Shown here piece by piece: positions 34,193 through 43,004 of a DNA stretch of 64,000 nucleotides. The notes under the pieces are model-generated. The model searched no databases and was not told the DNA's origin. It was given only the letters and a program-made list of their open reading frames with translations. The position numbers and the translations under genes were made by a program. Source of the stretch: Roseibium sp. TrichSKD4. Its GTDB lineage: Bacteria > Pseudomonadota > Alphaproteobacteria > Rhizobiales > Stappiaceae. Each line of letters starts with the position of its first letter. Within the stretch, counting starts at the first letter, position 1. The DNA is taken from the NCBI RefSeq assembly GCF_000148725.1, contig NZ_GL476314.1:57375-121374 (forward strand), written 5' to 3'.

Positions 34193-36023
34193 GTTGTTTG
34201 AAAACCTTATCGACCCCTTCGAGGACACATCGCTTGATGTTCCTCCGAAGGGGTTCTGGGCCTTTTGTTGGTTCTATACCAAACCCGTTTGGCCGATTTT
34301 GGCGGCGGTTTCCGTGGTCGCAGCCCTCGTGGCTGTCCTGGAAGTGATGATCTTCACGTTTCTAGGTGACATGGTGACCTGGTTGTCAGAGCAGAATGCA
34401 GAAACATTTTTCTCTGACAACGCCTGGCAGTTGGCCTGGATGGGACTTGTCGTTCTTGTGCTTCTGCCGTTTGTGAGCTTCCTGTTCGAGGTGCTTTTCC
34501 ATCAAGGCCTCATGGGAACATATCCCATGTCGATCAGGTGGCGGGTGCACCGATATCTGCTGCGTCAGTCGGTCTCCTTCTATCAAAACGACTTTGCTGG
34601 CTGGATCGCGAACAAGTTGATGCAGACTGCGCTTGGCGTGCGGGAAGTCGTCACGAGGATCGCTGATATTCTCGTATATGTGTCGGTCTATTTCACCGCT
34701 GGCCTGTTCGTGGTGGCAGAAGCGAGCCTTGTGTTTGCCATTCCCTTTGTGCTCTGGCTGGCTTGCTACCTGATCGTCATGCGGATCTTCATCCCGCGCT
34801 TGAAGGATGTCTCGCGAGATCAGGCGGACGCGCGCTCATTCATGACGGGGCACGTGGTCGATGCCTATACCAATATCTCGACAGTGAAGCTGTTCTCCCA
34901 CGCTGAGCGCGAGGAGGAATACGCAAAAACATCCATGATGTCGTTCCTCAAGACCGTTTTTGCGCAGATGCGTTTGGTCACGGGCATGTACATCACGCTG
35001 ACAACCATCAACAGCTTGCTGTTGGCCGGTGTTGGCGGGTTGGCGCTTGTTCTATGGCAGCGCAGTGAGGTGACAACGGGTGAGATTGCTGTTGCCATTG
35101 CACTTGTTCTTAGAATCCAGGGCATGTCCCAGTGGATTTTGTGGGAAATGTCCGGCCTTTTTGAAAATGTGGGCACGGTGCAGGATGGTATTGCCACCAT
35201 ATCGCGTGAGCGGGATGTGGTAGACGCTCCTGATGCGAAACCTCTTTCGGTCCAGAAAGGTGAGATCCGGTTCGATGCAATCCGGTTCCACTACGGCAAG
35301 GATGCCGGGGTCATTGAAAACCTGGATTTGACCATTCAGCCCGGCGAAAAAATTGGGCTTATTGGACGGTCCGGGGCGGGTAAATCCACGTTGATGAACT
35401 TGCTCTTGCGCTTCTACGATCTGGAGGGCGGCAGGGTTCTGATCGATGGTCAGGATATTGCGCTTACTCGCCAAGACGATCTGCGGTCCCAGATTGGAGT
35501 GGTTACGCAGGACACGTCGTTGCTGCACAGGTCCATTTTTGAGAACGTTGCTTATGGTCAGCCTGCTGCAACAGAAGCCGAAGTGACGTCTGCCCTGCAG
35601 AAAGCGCATGCTTGGGACTTTGTTCAAGGTCTGAGCGATCAGGCGGGTCGCACCGGACTGGAAGCCCATGTTGGAGAACAAGGTGTGAAGCTCTCTGGTG
35701 GTCAGCGTCAACGGATTGCGATTGCACGGGTGTTGCTCAAAAACGCGCCTATTCTTGTTTTGGATGAAGCAACGTCCGCGCTCGATTCTGAAATTGAGCT
35801 GGCAATTCAGGACAGTCTATTCGACCTTATGGAAGGAAAGACCGTGATAGCGATTGCTCACCGGCTGTCGACAATTGCGGCGATGGATCGGCTCATCGTC
35901 ATAGACAAAGGCCGAATCATTGAAGAGGGAACGCATCAGCAACTGCTCGATCAAAATGGCCTCTACGCACAACTTTGGTCGCATCAATCTGGCGGGTTCC
36001 TGACGCCGGAAGTTGCCGCCTGA
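34185..36023 (+). CDS. ABC exporter, fused permease-ATPase (copy 2)
   Basis: 612 aa. A six-helix membrane domain is followed by an ATPase with Walker A GRSGAGKST, signature LSGGQRQRIA and Walker B ILVLDEAT. It is a clear paralogue of the exporter at 29491: the starts (LFENLIDPF versus FFERWIDPF) and the RFHYGK and VTQDTSLLHRS segments match. It overlaps the small membrane gene by 8 bp. The two exporters could pair as a heterodimer or act separately; the cargo is unknown. Confidence 0.92.
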   Translation: MYKLFENLIDPFEDTSLDVPPKGFWAFCWFYTKPVWPILAAVSVVAALVAVLEVMIFTFLGDMVTWLSEQNAETFFSDNAWQLAWMGLVVLVLLPFVSFLFEVLFHQGLMGTYPMSIRWRVHRYLLRQSVSFYQNDFAGWIANKLMQTALGVREVVTRIADILVYVSVYFTAGLFVVAEASLVFAIPFVLWLACYLIVMRIFIPRLKDVSRDQADARSFMTGHVVDAYTNISTVKLFSHAEREEEYAKTSMMSFLKTVFAQMRLVTGMYITLTTINSLLLAGVGGLALVLWQRSEVTTGEIAVAIALVLRIQGMSQWILWEMSGLFENVGTVQDGIATISRERDVVDAPDAKPLSVQKGEIRFDAIRFHYGKDAGVIENLDLTIQPGEKIGLIGRSGAGKSTLMNLLLRFYDLEGGRVLIDGQDIALTRQDDLRSQIGVVTQDTSLLHRSIFENVAYGQPAATEAEVTSALQKAHAWDFVQGLSDQAGRTGLEAHVGEQGVKLSGGQRQRIAIARVLLKNAPILVLDEATSALDSEIELAIQDSLFDLMEGKTVIAIAHRLSTIAAMDRLIVIDKGRIIEEGTHQQLLDQNGLYAQLWSHQSGGFLTPEVAA

Positions 36024-36207
36024 CAAACGATTTACCAGCCGCAATATTTAGGTGGCGGGTCATTTTTCACACTTGAGTCAGCAAAAACCGGAAATAACCT
36101 GCGACATATGCGTATTGGTCCTTTGGTTGCGCTGGACAAGTCGCGCGAAGGGTGCAAAAAGACACTCGCTTCAAGCTGGTGCGTGCACATGCCGCATCTG
36201 GCTGCCG

Positions 36208-36271
36208 TTGAGACCCGCTCTGAACCGCCTATCCTAGTTTTCAATAAGAAAACCGGATCGCGCGGTCTCAA
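36208..36271. promoter_or_regulatory. Inverted repeat in the petABC upstream region
   Basis: TTGAGACC (36208-36215) and GGTCTCAA (36264-36271) are perfect inverted copies 48 bp apart, just before the petA start. The 293-bp gap 36024-36316 shows no gene. The repeat may be an operator pair; no regulator is assigned. Confidence 0.3.
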
Positions 36272-36316
36272 GCGGGCTTTCGGTACAGGTTGAACAGGTT
36301 TCGAGAGGACGCGACC

Positions 36317-36877
36317 TTGGCACATACGGATCAGGCGGAACCGACCCGCCGCGATTTCCTCTATATTGCGACTGGCGCTATGGGCGCCGTCGGAGTGGGC
36401 TCAGTAGCATGGCCCTTTATTGATCAAATGAACCCGGATGCATCGGCGCTTGCGCTGGCTTCTATCGAGGTCGATGTTTCGGCTGTCGAGGAAGGTCAGT
36501 CGATCACGGTGCAATGGCGTGGTAAACCGGTCTTTATTCGCTATCGTACGGCTGAAGAAATTGATGCCGCGAACAGCGTTGAAATTGAAGACCTTCCGGA
36601 CCCGCTGGCTCGAAATGCAAATCTGGCAGCCGATGCACCGGCCACAGACGTCAACCGTGGCGCTGAAGGCAAGGAGCAATGGATTGTTCAGGTCGGCATT
36701 TGTACGCACCTAGGGTGTGTGCCTCTTGGCGATGCTGGCGAGTTCAACGGCTGGTTCTGCCCATGTCACGGTTCTCACTACGACACAGCCGGTCGTATCC
36801 GCAAAGGCCCAGCACCTGAAAACCTGCTGATCCCGCCATTTGCGTTTGTCGACGATTCAACAATCAAGATCGGCTGA
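36317..36877 (+). CDS. petA: Ubiquinol-cytochrome c reductase Rieske iron-sulfur subunit
   Basis: 186 aa from TTG 36317, chosen because GAGAGG lies ~8 nt upstream and the product then begins MAHTDQAEPTRRDFLY, the usual start. A twin-arginine signal-anchor (TRRDFLYIATG) holds it in the membrane. The 2Fe-2S cluster ligands are intact in CTHLGC (129-134) and CPCHGSH (148-154). It carries electrons from ubiquinol to cytochrome c1. First gene of petABC, 24 bp before petB. Confidence 0.95.
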   Translation: MAHTDQAEPTRRDFLYIATGAMGAVGVGSVAWPFIDQMNPDASALALASIEVDVSAVEEGQSITVQWRGKPVFIRYRTAEEIDAANSVEIEDLPDPLARNANLAADAPATDVNRGAEGKEQWIVQVGICTHLGCVPLGDAGEFNGWFCPCHGSHYDTAGRIRKGPAPENLLIPPFAFVDDSTIKIG

Positions 36878-36901
36878 CGGCCAGGATTTGAGGAGAAACC
36901 C

Positions 36902-38167
36902 ATGGCTGGACATTCTGAATATGTTCCGCAAAGCGCTGGTGCGAAGTGGCTTGAAAGTCGCTTGCCGGTTATTTCGCTTGTCCGCGGTTCGTTTGTAGAC
37001 TTCCCGACGCCGAAGAACCTGAACTACTGGTGGACATTCGGCGGTATCTTGTTCTTCGTGCTGATCTCGCAGATCATCACCGGTATTGTTCTGGTGATGC
37101 ACTACACGCCGAGCACCGCTGCTGCATTCGACAGCGTTGAGCACATCATGCGTGATGTGAACTTCGGTTGGCTCCTGCGCTATCTGCACTCTAACGGCGC
37201 ATCGATGTTCTTTATCGCCGTTTACATCCACATTTTCCGTGGTCTCTACTACGGATCATACAAGGCTCCGCGCGAGATTTCCTGGATCCTCGGTGTCATT
37301 ATCTTCCTCTTGATGATGGCCACCGCGTTCATGGGATACGTTCTGCCTTGGGGTCAGATGTCCTTCTGGGGTGCTACGGTTATCACCAACCTGTTTGGCG
37401 CATTGCCGCTGGTCGGTGAGACAATCGTAACTTGGCTGTGGGGCGGTTTTGCGGTTGATAATCCAACCCTGAACCGGTTCTTCTCTCTGCACTATCTTCT
37501 GCCGTTCATGATCTTTGGCGTTGTGCTGCTGCACGTTTGGGCATTCCACACGACAGGCAACAACAACCCGACAGGTGTACAGCCGAAGACCAAGCAGGAC
37601 ACGCTGCCGTTCCATCCGTACTACACGGTCAAGGATCTGTTCGCGATCGTCATCTTCATGATCTTCTTCGCGTGGTTCGTCTTCTATTCGCCGAACTACA
37701 TGGGGCATGCGGATAACTACATCGAGGCAAACCCGCTGGTTACGCCTGCGCACATCGTTCCGGAATGGTACTTCCTGCCGTTCTACGCGATCCTTCGCGC
37801 AGTGCCGGACAAGCTGGGCGGTGTTCTCCTGATGTTTGGTGCGATTGCGGTTCTGTTCATCCTTCCGTGGCTGGACACATCCAAGGTTCGCTCCGGTGCT
37901 TACCGTCCGCTGTTCAAGCAGTTCTTCTGGATCTTCGCGATCAACGCAGTTGCTCTTGGTTACCTCGGTGCCATGCCAGCTGAAGGTTGGTACGTGATCT
38001 TCTCCCAGATCTGCACAGCCTATTACTTCGCGCACTTCCTGATAATCCTGCCGCTGCTGGGCTTCCTTGAGAAACCCGCACCGTTACCGGCCTCCATTTC
38101 CGAGGCGGTTCTCAAGGGTGGTTCCGGAACGCCGGCCGGTGCTGTATCTGCACCGGAAACCAAGTAA
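36902..38167 (+). CDS. petB: Cytochrome b of the bc1 complex
   Basis: 421 aa with about eight membrane helices. Paired haem histidines lie in helices B and D ([14 protein letters not shown], then HVWAFHTTG). The quinol-site segment [18 protein letters not shown] is intact. It is the core subunit that oxidises ubiquinol at Qo and reduces quinone at Qi. AGGAG lies 6-7 nt before the ATG, and petC follows. Confidence 0.97.
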   Translation: MAGHSEYVPQSAGAKWLESRLPVISLVRGSFVDFPTPKNLNYWWTFGGILFFVLISQIITGIVLVMHYTPSTAAAFDSVEHIMRDVNFGWLLRYLHSNGASMFFIAVYIHIFRGLYYGSYKAPREISWILGVIIFLLMMATAFMGYVLPWGQMSFWGATVITNLFGALPLVGETIVTWLWGGFAVDNPTLNRFFSLHYLLPFMIFGVVLLHVWAFHTTGNNNPTGVQPKTKQDTLPFHPYYTVKDLFAIVIFMIFFAWFVFYSPNYMGHADNYIEANPLVTPAHIVPEWYFLPFYAILRAVPDKLGGVLLMFGAIAVLFILPWLDTSKVRSGAYRPLFKQFFWIFAINAVALGYLGAMPAEGWYVIFSQICTAYYFAHFLIILPLLGFLEKPAPLPASISEAVLKGGSGTPAGAVSAPETK

Positions 38168-38195
38168 CGCGAGCCGATCAGGAGTTTTGAGAAAA

Positions 38196-39038
38196 ATGAG
38201 CACCATGATCAAAATGGTTCGTGCACTCACCGCTGCAGCTGTCATCGCAGTTGCAGCCCCGGCTCTCGCGGCCGGCGGCCACAAGCCGAATATCGAGCAG
38301 TACGAATGGTCCTTCGCAGGTCCATTCGGCACCTACGACTGGGCACAACTGCAGCGTGGCTTCAAGGTCTATCAGGAAGTCTGTCAGGCCTGTCACGGAA
38401 TGCGTTTGATTGCCTTCCGGAATCTGATGGAAGAAGGTGGCCCAAGCTTCACTGAAGATCAGGCCAAAGCGATCGCTGCGGACTACATCATCGTTGATGG
38501 TCCGGATGATTACGGCGACATGTTTGAGCGTCCGGCGATCCTCGCCGACCGCTTCCCGTCTCCGTTCCCGAACGAGCAAGCTGCGCGTGCCGCCAATAAT
38601 GGTGCGTATCCACCGGACTTTTCGCTCATCGCGAAGGCCCGTGCTGCGCACCGTGGTTTCCCGTGGTTCGTGTTCGACATCTTCACGCAATACGCGGAAC
38701 TGGGTCCAGATTACATCACGTCACTTCTGACTGGCTATGTTGAGCCACCAGAGGGCAAGGAAGTCCCGGAAGGTCAGTACTACAACGATGCGTTCCTGGC
38801 TGGTGAGTTCATCTCCATGGCTCCGCCGCTCTCTGATGAGCTGGTCGAGTACACAGACGGAACTCCGATGACGACTGAGCAGTATGCGAAGGACTTGTCA
38901 GCGTTCTTCATGTGGGCAGCTGAGCCGCATATGGAAGCACGTAAGCAGATGGGCTTCCGCGTGATGCTCTTTCTGGTGATCTTCGCCGGTTTGCTCTACT
39001 TCACCAAGCAGGCAATCTGGCGCGACGTGAAACACTAA
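38196..39038 (+). CDS. petC: Cytochrome c1 of the bc1 complex
   Basis: 280 aa from ATG 38196 (AGGAG upstream); the frame extends back into petB but without a fitting start. A signal peptide (ALTAAAVIAVAAPALA) leads to the haem-binding CQACH motif (~65-69). A C-terminal membrane anchor follows (RVMLFLVIFAGLLYF). It passes electrons to soluble cytochrome c in the periplasm. It is the last gene of the operon, followed by a strong terminator. Confidence 0.96.
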   Translation: MSTMIKMVRALTAAAVIAVAAPALAAGGHKPNIEQYEWSFAGPFGTYDWAQLQRGFKVYQEVCQACHGMRLIAFRNLMEEGGPSFTEDQAKAIAADYIIVDGPDDYGDMFERPAILADRFPSPFPNEQAARAANNGAYPPDFSLIAKARAAHRGFPWFVFDIFTQYAELGPDYITSLLTGYVEPPEGKEVPEGQYYNDAFLAGEFISMAPPLSDELVEYTDGTPMTTEQYAKDLSAFFMWAAEPHMEARKQMGFRVMLFLVIFAGLLYFTKQAIWRDVKH

Positions 39039-39060
39039 GTTTCAGTCCCGCAAGTTATCT

Positions 39061-39091
39061 AAGGCCGCCGATGAATTTCGGCGGCCTTTTT
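39061..39091 (+). terminator. Rho-independent terminator of petABC
   Basis: AAGGCCGCCG (39061-39070) pairs perfectly with CGGCGGCCTT (39079-39088), with an 8-nt loop and a TTTTT run to 39091. Confidence 0.9.
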
Positions 39092-39189
39092 CGTATGGAC
39101 GACCAAATCGGTGCCGGAGGTAAAAGCGGTTTGACAGCGTGAGAGATTCGCCTCCATATCTGTGCCGAGTTTTTTGGCGAGGGGCGGAT

Positions 39190-40068
39190 ATGACCAAGAC
39201 AGTTCTCGGTGTAGTGGGCGGATCGGGCATTTACGATTTGCCAGGTTTGGAACAGTCTGAGTGGGTCAGCGTTGAGAGCCCTTGGGGCGAGCCATCAGAT
39301 CAGGTTCGCATTGGCCGTATTGACGGCGTGAAGGTTGTTTTTCTTCCCCGCCACGGCCGCGGCCATGTGTATTCACCGACCGATATCAACTACCGCGCCA
39401 ATATCGATGTGTTGAAGCGATGTGGTGTTACCGATCTCGTTTCTGTCTCCGCATGTGGTTCACTTAAAGAAGATTTGGCACCGGGCACGTTTGTACTGGT
39501 CGATCAATTCATTGATCGGACTTTCGCCCGCGAAAAGAGCTTCTTTGGTGCTGGTTGTGTTGCGCATGTTTCCATGGCGTTTCCGGTCAGCCCTAAACTG
39601 GTGGATACTGTTGAAGCGGCGGCCCGGTCTGAAAACCTGTCCTATCGTCGAGGTGGAACCTATCTCGCCATGGAAGGTCCACAGTTCTCGTCCCTTGCGG
39701 AAAGCCATCTTTATCGCGGGTGGGGCTGCGATGTGATCGGCATGACCAATATGCCGGAAGCGAAGCTCGCCCGCGAAGCCGAGATTTGCTACGCCACCGT
39801 TGCCATGATCACTGACTATGACAGCTGGCACCCGGATCACGGCGAGGTGGATATTCAATCCATCATTCAAGTCTTGAAAGACAATGCCTCCAACGCGCAG
39901 CGCCTTGTCGCGCGCATTGCTCGCGATATTCCGCGAGAGCATGAAGACTGCCCGGTTGGCTCAGACAAGGCCCTTGAATACGCGCTTATGACGGCCCCAG
40001 AAGTTCGAGACTCCGAACTGTTTGCCAAACTGGACGCGGTGGCTAGGCGGGTCTTGAAACGCAACTGA
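39190..40068 (+). CDS. mtnP: S-methyl-5'-thioadenosine phosphorylase
   Basis: 292 aa from ATG 39190 (GAGGGGCGGAT upstream). Phosphate-binding GGSGIYD (~11) and the purine-site motifs CGSLKEDLAPG and GMTNMPEAKLAREAEICYA are intact. It splits methylthioadenosine into adenine and methylthioribose-1-phosphate, recycling the by-product of polyamine synthesis and other SAM reactions. apt lies 107 bp downstream and would use the adenine. Confidence 0.94.
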   Translation: MTKTVLGVVGGSGIYDLPGLEQSEWVSVESPWGEPSDQVRIGRIDGVKVVFLPRHGRGHVYSPTDINYRANIDVLKRCGVTDLVSVSACGSLKEDLAPGTFVLVDQFIDRTFAREKSFFGAGCVAHVSMAFPVSPKLVDTVEAAARSENLSYRRGGTYLAMEGPQFSSLAESHLYRGWGCDVIGMTNMPEAKLAREAEICYATVAMITDYDSWHPDHGEVDIQSIIQVLKDNASNAQRLVARIARDIPREHEDCPVGSDKALEYALMTAPEVRDSELFAKLDAVARRVLKRN

Positions 40069-40175
40069 CCGGCACTGGCAAAACAACTGCCCCTTTGTCT
40101 TTTCCTTTGTTATAACCGGCTTCGGCTTGATTTTGCTTCAAGTCTCCGCCCCGCTTGACCAACGCGAGAGAGCTT

Positions 40176-40724
40176 ATGTCAGACCAAACGGTTCAAGACG
40201 AACTCATTGCTTCCATCCGCACCATCAAGGATTATCCGAAAGAAGGCATTCTGTTTCGAGATATCACCACATTGCTCGGCAATGCCCGTGCATTCCGGCG
40301 TGCGGTAGATGCACTCGTGCAGCCCTGGGCAGGGTCAAAAGTGGATCAGGTTGCCGGTATCGAGGCGCGCGGGTTCATTTTGGGCGGTGCTGTTGCGCAC
40401 CAACTCTCTGCCGGTTTTGCGCCCATTCGCAAGAAGTGTAAGCTGCCTCATGAGACCGTTCGGATTGCCTATTCTCTTGAGTATGGCATCGATGAAATGG
40501 AAATGCACAAGGACGCCATCAGACCGGGTGAGAAGGTCATCGTGGTGGATGATTTGATTGCGACTGGTGGCACCGCAGAAGCTGCCTGCAAATTGTTGAA
40601 ATCTATCGGCGCTGACATTGTTGCTGCGTGTTTTATCGTAGATCTTCCGGATCTCGGCGGGCGCAAGAAAATTGAAGATCTTGGCGTTCCGGTCCGCACT
40701 CTTGTGGAGTTTCCCGGTCACTGA
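40176..40724 (+). CDS. apt: Adenine phosphoribosyltransferase
   Basis: 182 aa from ATG 40176 (GAGAGAG upstream). The PRPP-binding motif [13 protein letters not shown] is at ~124-136 and the flexible-loop region [14 protein letters not shown] lies at ~63-76. It converts adenine and PRPP to AMP. Placement after mtnP fits salvage of adenine released from MTA. bluB follows 12 bp later and is probably co-transcribed. Confidence 0.95.
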   Translation: MSDQTVQDELIASIRTIKDYPKEGILFRDITTLLGNARAFRRAVDALVQPWAGSKVDQVAGIEARGFILGGAVAHQLSAGFAPIRKKCKLPHETVRIAYSLEYGIDEMEMHKDAIRPGEKVIVVDDLIATGGTAEAACKLLKSIGADIVAACFIVDLPDLGGRKKIEDLGVPVRTLVEFPGH

Positions 40725-40736
40725 CGGTGCGCTGAG

Positions 40737-41390
40737 ATGACTTTGCCAGAAACACAGCCGGTGTTTGATGAGAGCTTTCGGGAGTGCTTTGAAAAGCTGC
40801 TTCAGTGGCGTCGGGATGTACGCCATTTTAAAACTGATCCAGTCCCGGAAGATGTTCTGAACCGCGTTTTGTCGCTGGCGGATATGGCACCTTCTGTCGG
40901 AAACAGCCAGCCTTGGCGCATTGTTCAGGTAGAAGGCCTTGAACGCAGATCTGCAGTCATGGAAGCGCACACAGCGGCAAATCGTGCCGCGCGCGAAAGC
41001 TATGGCGAAACAGAGCAAGGCAAAGCGTATCGCAGCTTGAAACTGGCGGGGCTTCGCGAAGCTCCCGTTCATCTTGCGGTGTTTGTTGACCCGAACCCGG
41101 AACAGGGCCACGGGCTTGGCCGTGCGACCATGCCAGAGACGCTGGCCTATTCTGCAGTCGGCATGATCCAGACGCTCTGGCTTGCAGCGCGGATCGAGGG
41201 GATCGGTCTTGGGTGGGTCTCCATTCTGGATCCCATAAGGACAAGTTGTATTCTTGATGTTAACCCAAGCTGGAGTTTTATTGCCTATCTTTGTCTTGGA
41301 TACCCGGAAAAGAACTATGATGCTCCAGAGCTTGAGCGAAAAAGATGGCAGGCAAGGACGCCACTTTCCGACCGGATTTTGAAGCGGTGA
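40737..41390 (+). CDS. bluB: 5,6-dimethylbenzimidazole synthase BluB
   Basis: 217 aa. Nitroreductase-fold protein with the BluB-type signatures WRRDVRHFKTDPVPED (~22-37) and ADMAPSVGNSQPWR (~46-59), and GLGWVSILDP. BluB breaks down reduced FMN with O2 to make DMB, the lower ligand of vitamin B12. Lies directly after apt. No cobalamin riboswitch is visible in the short gap, so expression probably depends on the mtnP-apt transcript. Confidence 0.92.
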   Translation: MTLPETQPVFDESFRECFEKLLQWRRDVRHFKTDPVPEDVLNRVLSLADMAPSVGNSQPWRIVQVEGLERRSAVMEAHTAANRAARESYGETEQGKAYRSLKLAGLREAPVHLAVFVDPNPEQGHGLGRATMPETLAYSAVGMIQTLWLAARIEGIGLGWVSILDPIRTSCILDVNPSWSFIAYLCLGYPEKNYDAPELERKRWQARTPLSDRILKR

Positions 41391-41400
41391 GGACACGCGC

Positions 41401-41880
41401 ATGACTATTATCGTTCGATCGACGCAGGATGAGGATCATGATGTGATCCATGACCTGCTGGTGAACAGGTGGACCAGCCCGGAAATGCTGCTGGATGGCG
41501 ATCTGATTGATGCGTCTCAGCTGCCGGGGTTTGTTGCCTTTGAAGGAGACGAGCTTGTCGGCCTGGTGACCTTGATCATTCGCGACGATGAATGGGAAAT
41601 CCTGACCCTTGATAGCGTCAATCGCTGGGGTGGCACCGGCTCCAAGCTCCTTGAGGCCGTCATCAATGATGCGCGGACCAAGGGCGTGAATCGTGTGACA
41701 GTGCGCACCTCCAATGACAATCTGGATGCGTTTCGCTTCTATCAGCGACGGGGCTTTCGAATGGAGCGTGTCCAACCCGGTGTGATCGATGAAGAGCGCG
41801 CCAAAAATCCCGAAATTCCGCTCCGTGGTGATTACGGTATCGAAATTCACGACGAGGTCTTGTTTGGTCGTGAGCTATAG
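41401..41880 (+). CDS. GNAT family N-acetyltransferase
   Basis: 159 aa. Typical GNAT order: DELVGLVTLIIRDDEWEI (~53-70), acetyl-CoA loop GTGSKLLEAVINDA (~77-90), then RTSNDNLDAFRFYQRRGF. It starts 10 bp after bluB and is probably in the same transcript. The substrate is unknown. Its TAG stop is in the left arm of a hairpin whose right arm holds the stop of the convergent maoC-like gene. Confidence 0.87.
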   Translation: MTIIVRSTQDEDHDVIHDLLVNRWTSPEMLLDGDLIDASQLPGFVAFEGDELVGLVTLIIRDDEWEILTLDSVNRWGGTGSKLLEAVINDARTKGVNRVTVRTSNDNLDAFRFYQRRGFRMERVQPGVIDEERAKNPEIPLRGDYGIEIHDEVLFGREL

Positions 41881-41908
41881 GGTCAGCACCCTTCGGACAC
41901 TGAACCTA
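41878..41908. repeat. Hairpin carrying the stops of convergent genes
   Basis: TAGGGTCAG (41878-41886) and CTGAACCTA (41900-41908) pair at 8 of 9 positions with a 13-nt loop. TAG 41878-41880 ends the plus-strand GNAT gene and CTA 41906-41908 is the TAG stop of the minus-strand gene. The left arm is the same sequence as the left end of the element at 51235 and the reverse complement of part of 15368-15385. Confidence 0.6.
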
Positions 41909-42397
41909 AGCGTTTGCTATTTGAGGGCGGCGCTCAAGAAACACCTTGCTTTTGAATGAGAACACCAGATCGCCTTGCTGGTTAGTACCAAAATTGTCAG
42001 CGAAGATAAGACCCCACGCCGGGCGCTTTGACGAATTTCTGGTTGCCGCCACGACAGAATAGTAGCTGATTGTGTCGCCAGCATAGACCGGTTTCATCCA
42101 TTTCAAGTCTTCAAAGCCGGGTGAGGGGCCATAGCGGGCAGGTTGTCGCCCTTCTTGAAGGGCTTCAGCGTGAAGCCGTGTATGGGTGGTCACAAGCAAT
42201 TTCATGTAAACGGATGCTGTGTGCCATCCAGATGCGCAGAGCTTGCCAAAATGGGTCTTGAATGCCGCTTCTTCGCTTAAGTGAAAGGGTTGAGGATCGT
42301 ATTTCGAGGCGAAACGAATGATCTCTTCCTTGGTGAACTGGTGGGAGCCAAGGTCCAACCTGTCCCCAATCGCGTAGTCTTCCAGAAATTTGCTCAT
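41906..42397 (-). CDS. MaoC-like dehydratase domain protein
   Basis: 163 aa hotdog-fold protein of the MaoC/R-hydratase family: an N-terminal FLEDYAIGDRLDLGSHQFTKEE and the hydratase-type FASKYDPQPFHLSEEAA (~29-45), SGWHTASVYMKLL later. These enzymes hydrate enoyl-CoA; the acyl chain here is unknown. The start overlaps the stop of the upstream maoC-like gene by 4 bp, so the pair are translationally coupled. Confidence 0.87.
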   Translation of the reverse strand: MSKFLEDYAIGDRLDLGSHQFTKEEIIRFASKYDPQPFHLSEEAAFKTHFGKLCASGWHTASVYMKLLVTTHTRLHAEALQEGRQPARYGPSPGFEDLKWMKPVYAGDTISYYSVVAATRNSSKRPAWGLIFADNFGTNQQGDLVFSFKSKVFLERRPQIANA

Positions 42398-42852
42398 GAC
42401 ACCGCACCCCGTTTTTTGAAAAGGATGGGGTTTTCCTGAATCATGACCAAGGCGCCGTCCTGCTTGGTGACCTTAATCTTCAGAGAAACAAGACCAAGAT
42501 CGGGTTTGGATTTGAGTTCTCGCGCCTGTGTAACCTTGGCAGTCGCCTTCAAAATATCTCCAGGATAGACAGGGGCCTTCCAGCCAAGATCTTCTATTCC
42601 GGGAGACCCCTGACAGGTGCTGTTGTTCAAGAGGTTCTTGGCAAGAAGTGCCATCGTCATCGATGCTGTGTGCCAGCCGGACGCAGCCAAGCCTCCCAAC
42701 ATGGAAGCCTGTGCCGCCTTTTCATCCAGATGAAAGGGTTGCGGATCGAACTCTTGGGCGAATTCGATGATTTCATCCTTTGTGACTTCCTTCTGGCCGA
42801 GGTCAAACTCTTCACCAGCTGAAAAATCTTCGAAGTGGAGTTTTTCTGACAT
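42394..42852 (-). CDS. MaoC-like dehydratase domain protein (paralogue)
   Basis: 152 aa from ATG 42852; the frame reaches 42975 but the extra N-terminus is atypical. It is similar to the next gene: FEDFSAGEEFDLGQKEVTKDE, FAQEFDPQPFHLDEKAA, SGWHTASMTMALL. The adjacent pair of one-domain MaoC proteins suggests a heterodimer or a duplication. The pathway is unknown. It is divergent from the AraC regulator, which could control it. Confidence 0.87.
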   Translation of the reverse strand: MSEKLHFEDFSAGEEFDLGQKEVTKDEIIEFAQEFDPQPFHLDEKAAQASMLGGLAASGWHTASMTMALLAKNLLNNSTCQGSPGIEDLGWKAPVYPGDILKATAKVTQARELKSKPDLGLVSLKIKVTKQDGALVMIQENPILFKKRGAVS

Positions 42853-43004
42853 TCCATTTGGATAGCGCAAGTCAGCTTGTGTGACGAGCGCAAACTTACG
42901 GTGTCGCGGCTTCACTTCCGCAAGATTTATCAATGGCGGCCTGTTAGGATCTTTTTGTCGGTGCTGACATTCCAAACAGTTGAAAATCAGAGTGAAATCA
43001 GATC

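Noticed and set aside
36032-36325. 97-codon minus-strand frame upstream of petA
   Set aside because: Cys/Pro-rich with no family signal or ribosome site; it lies in the petABC promoter region.
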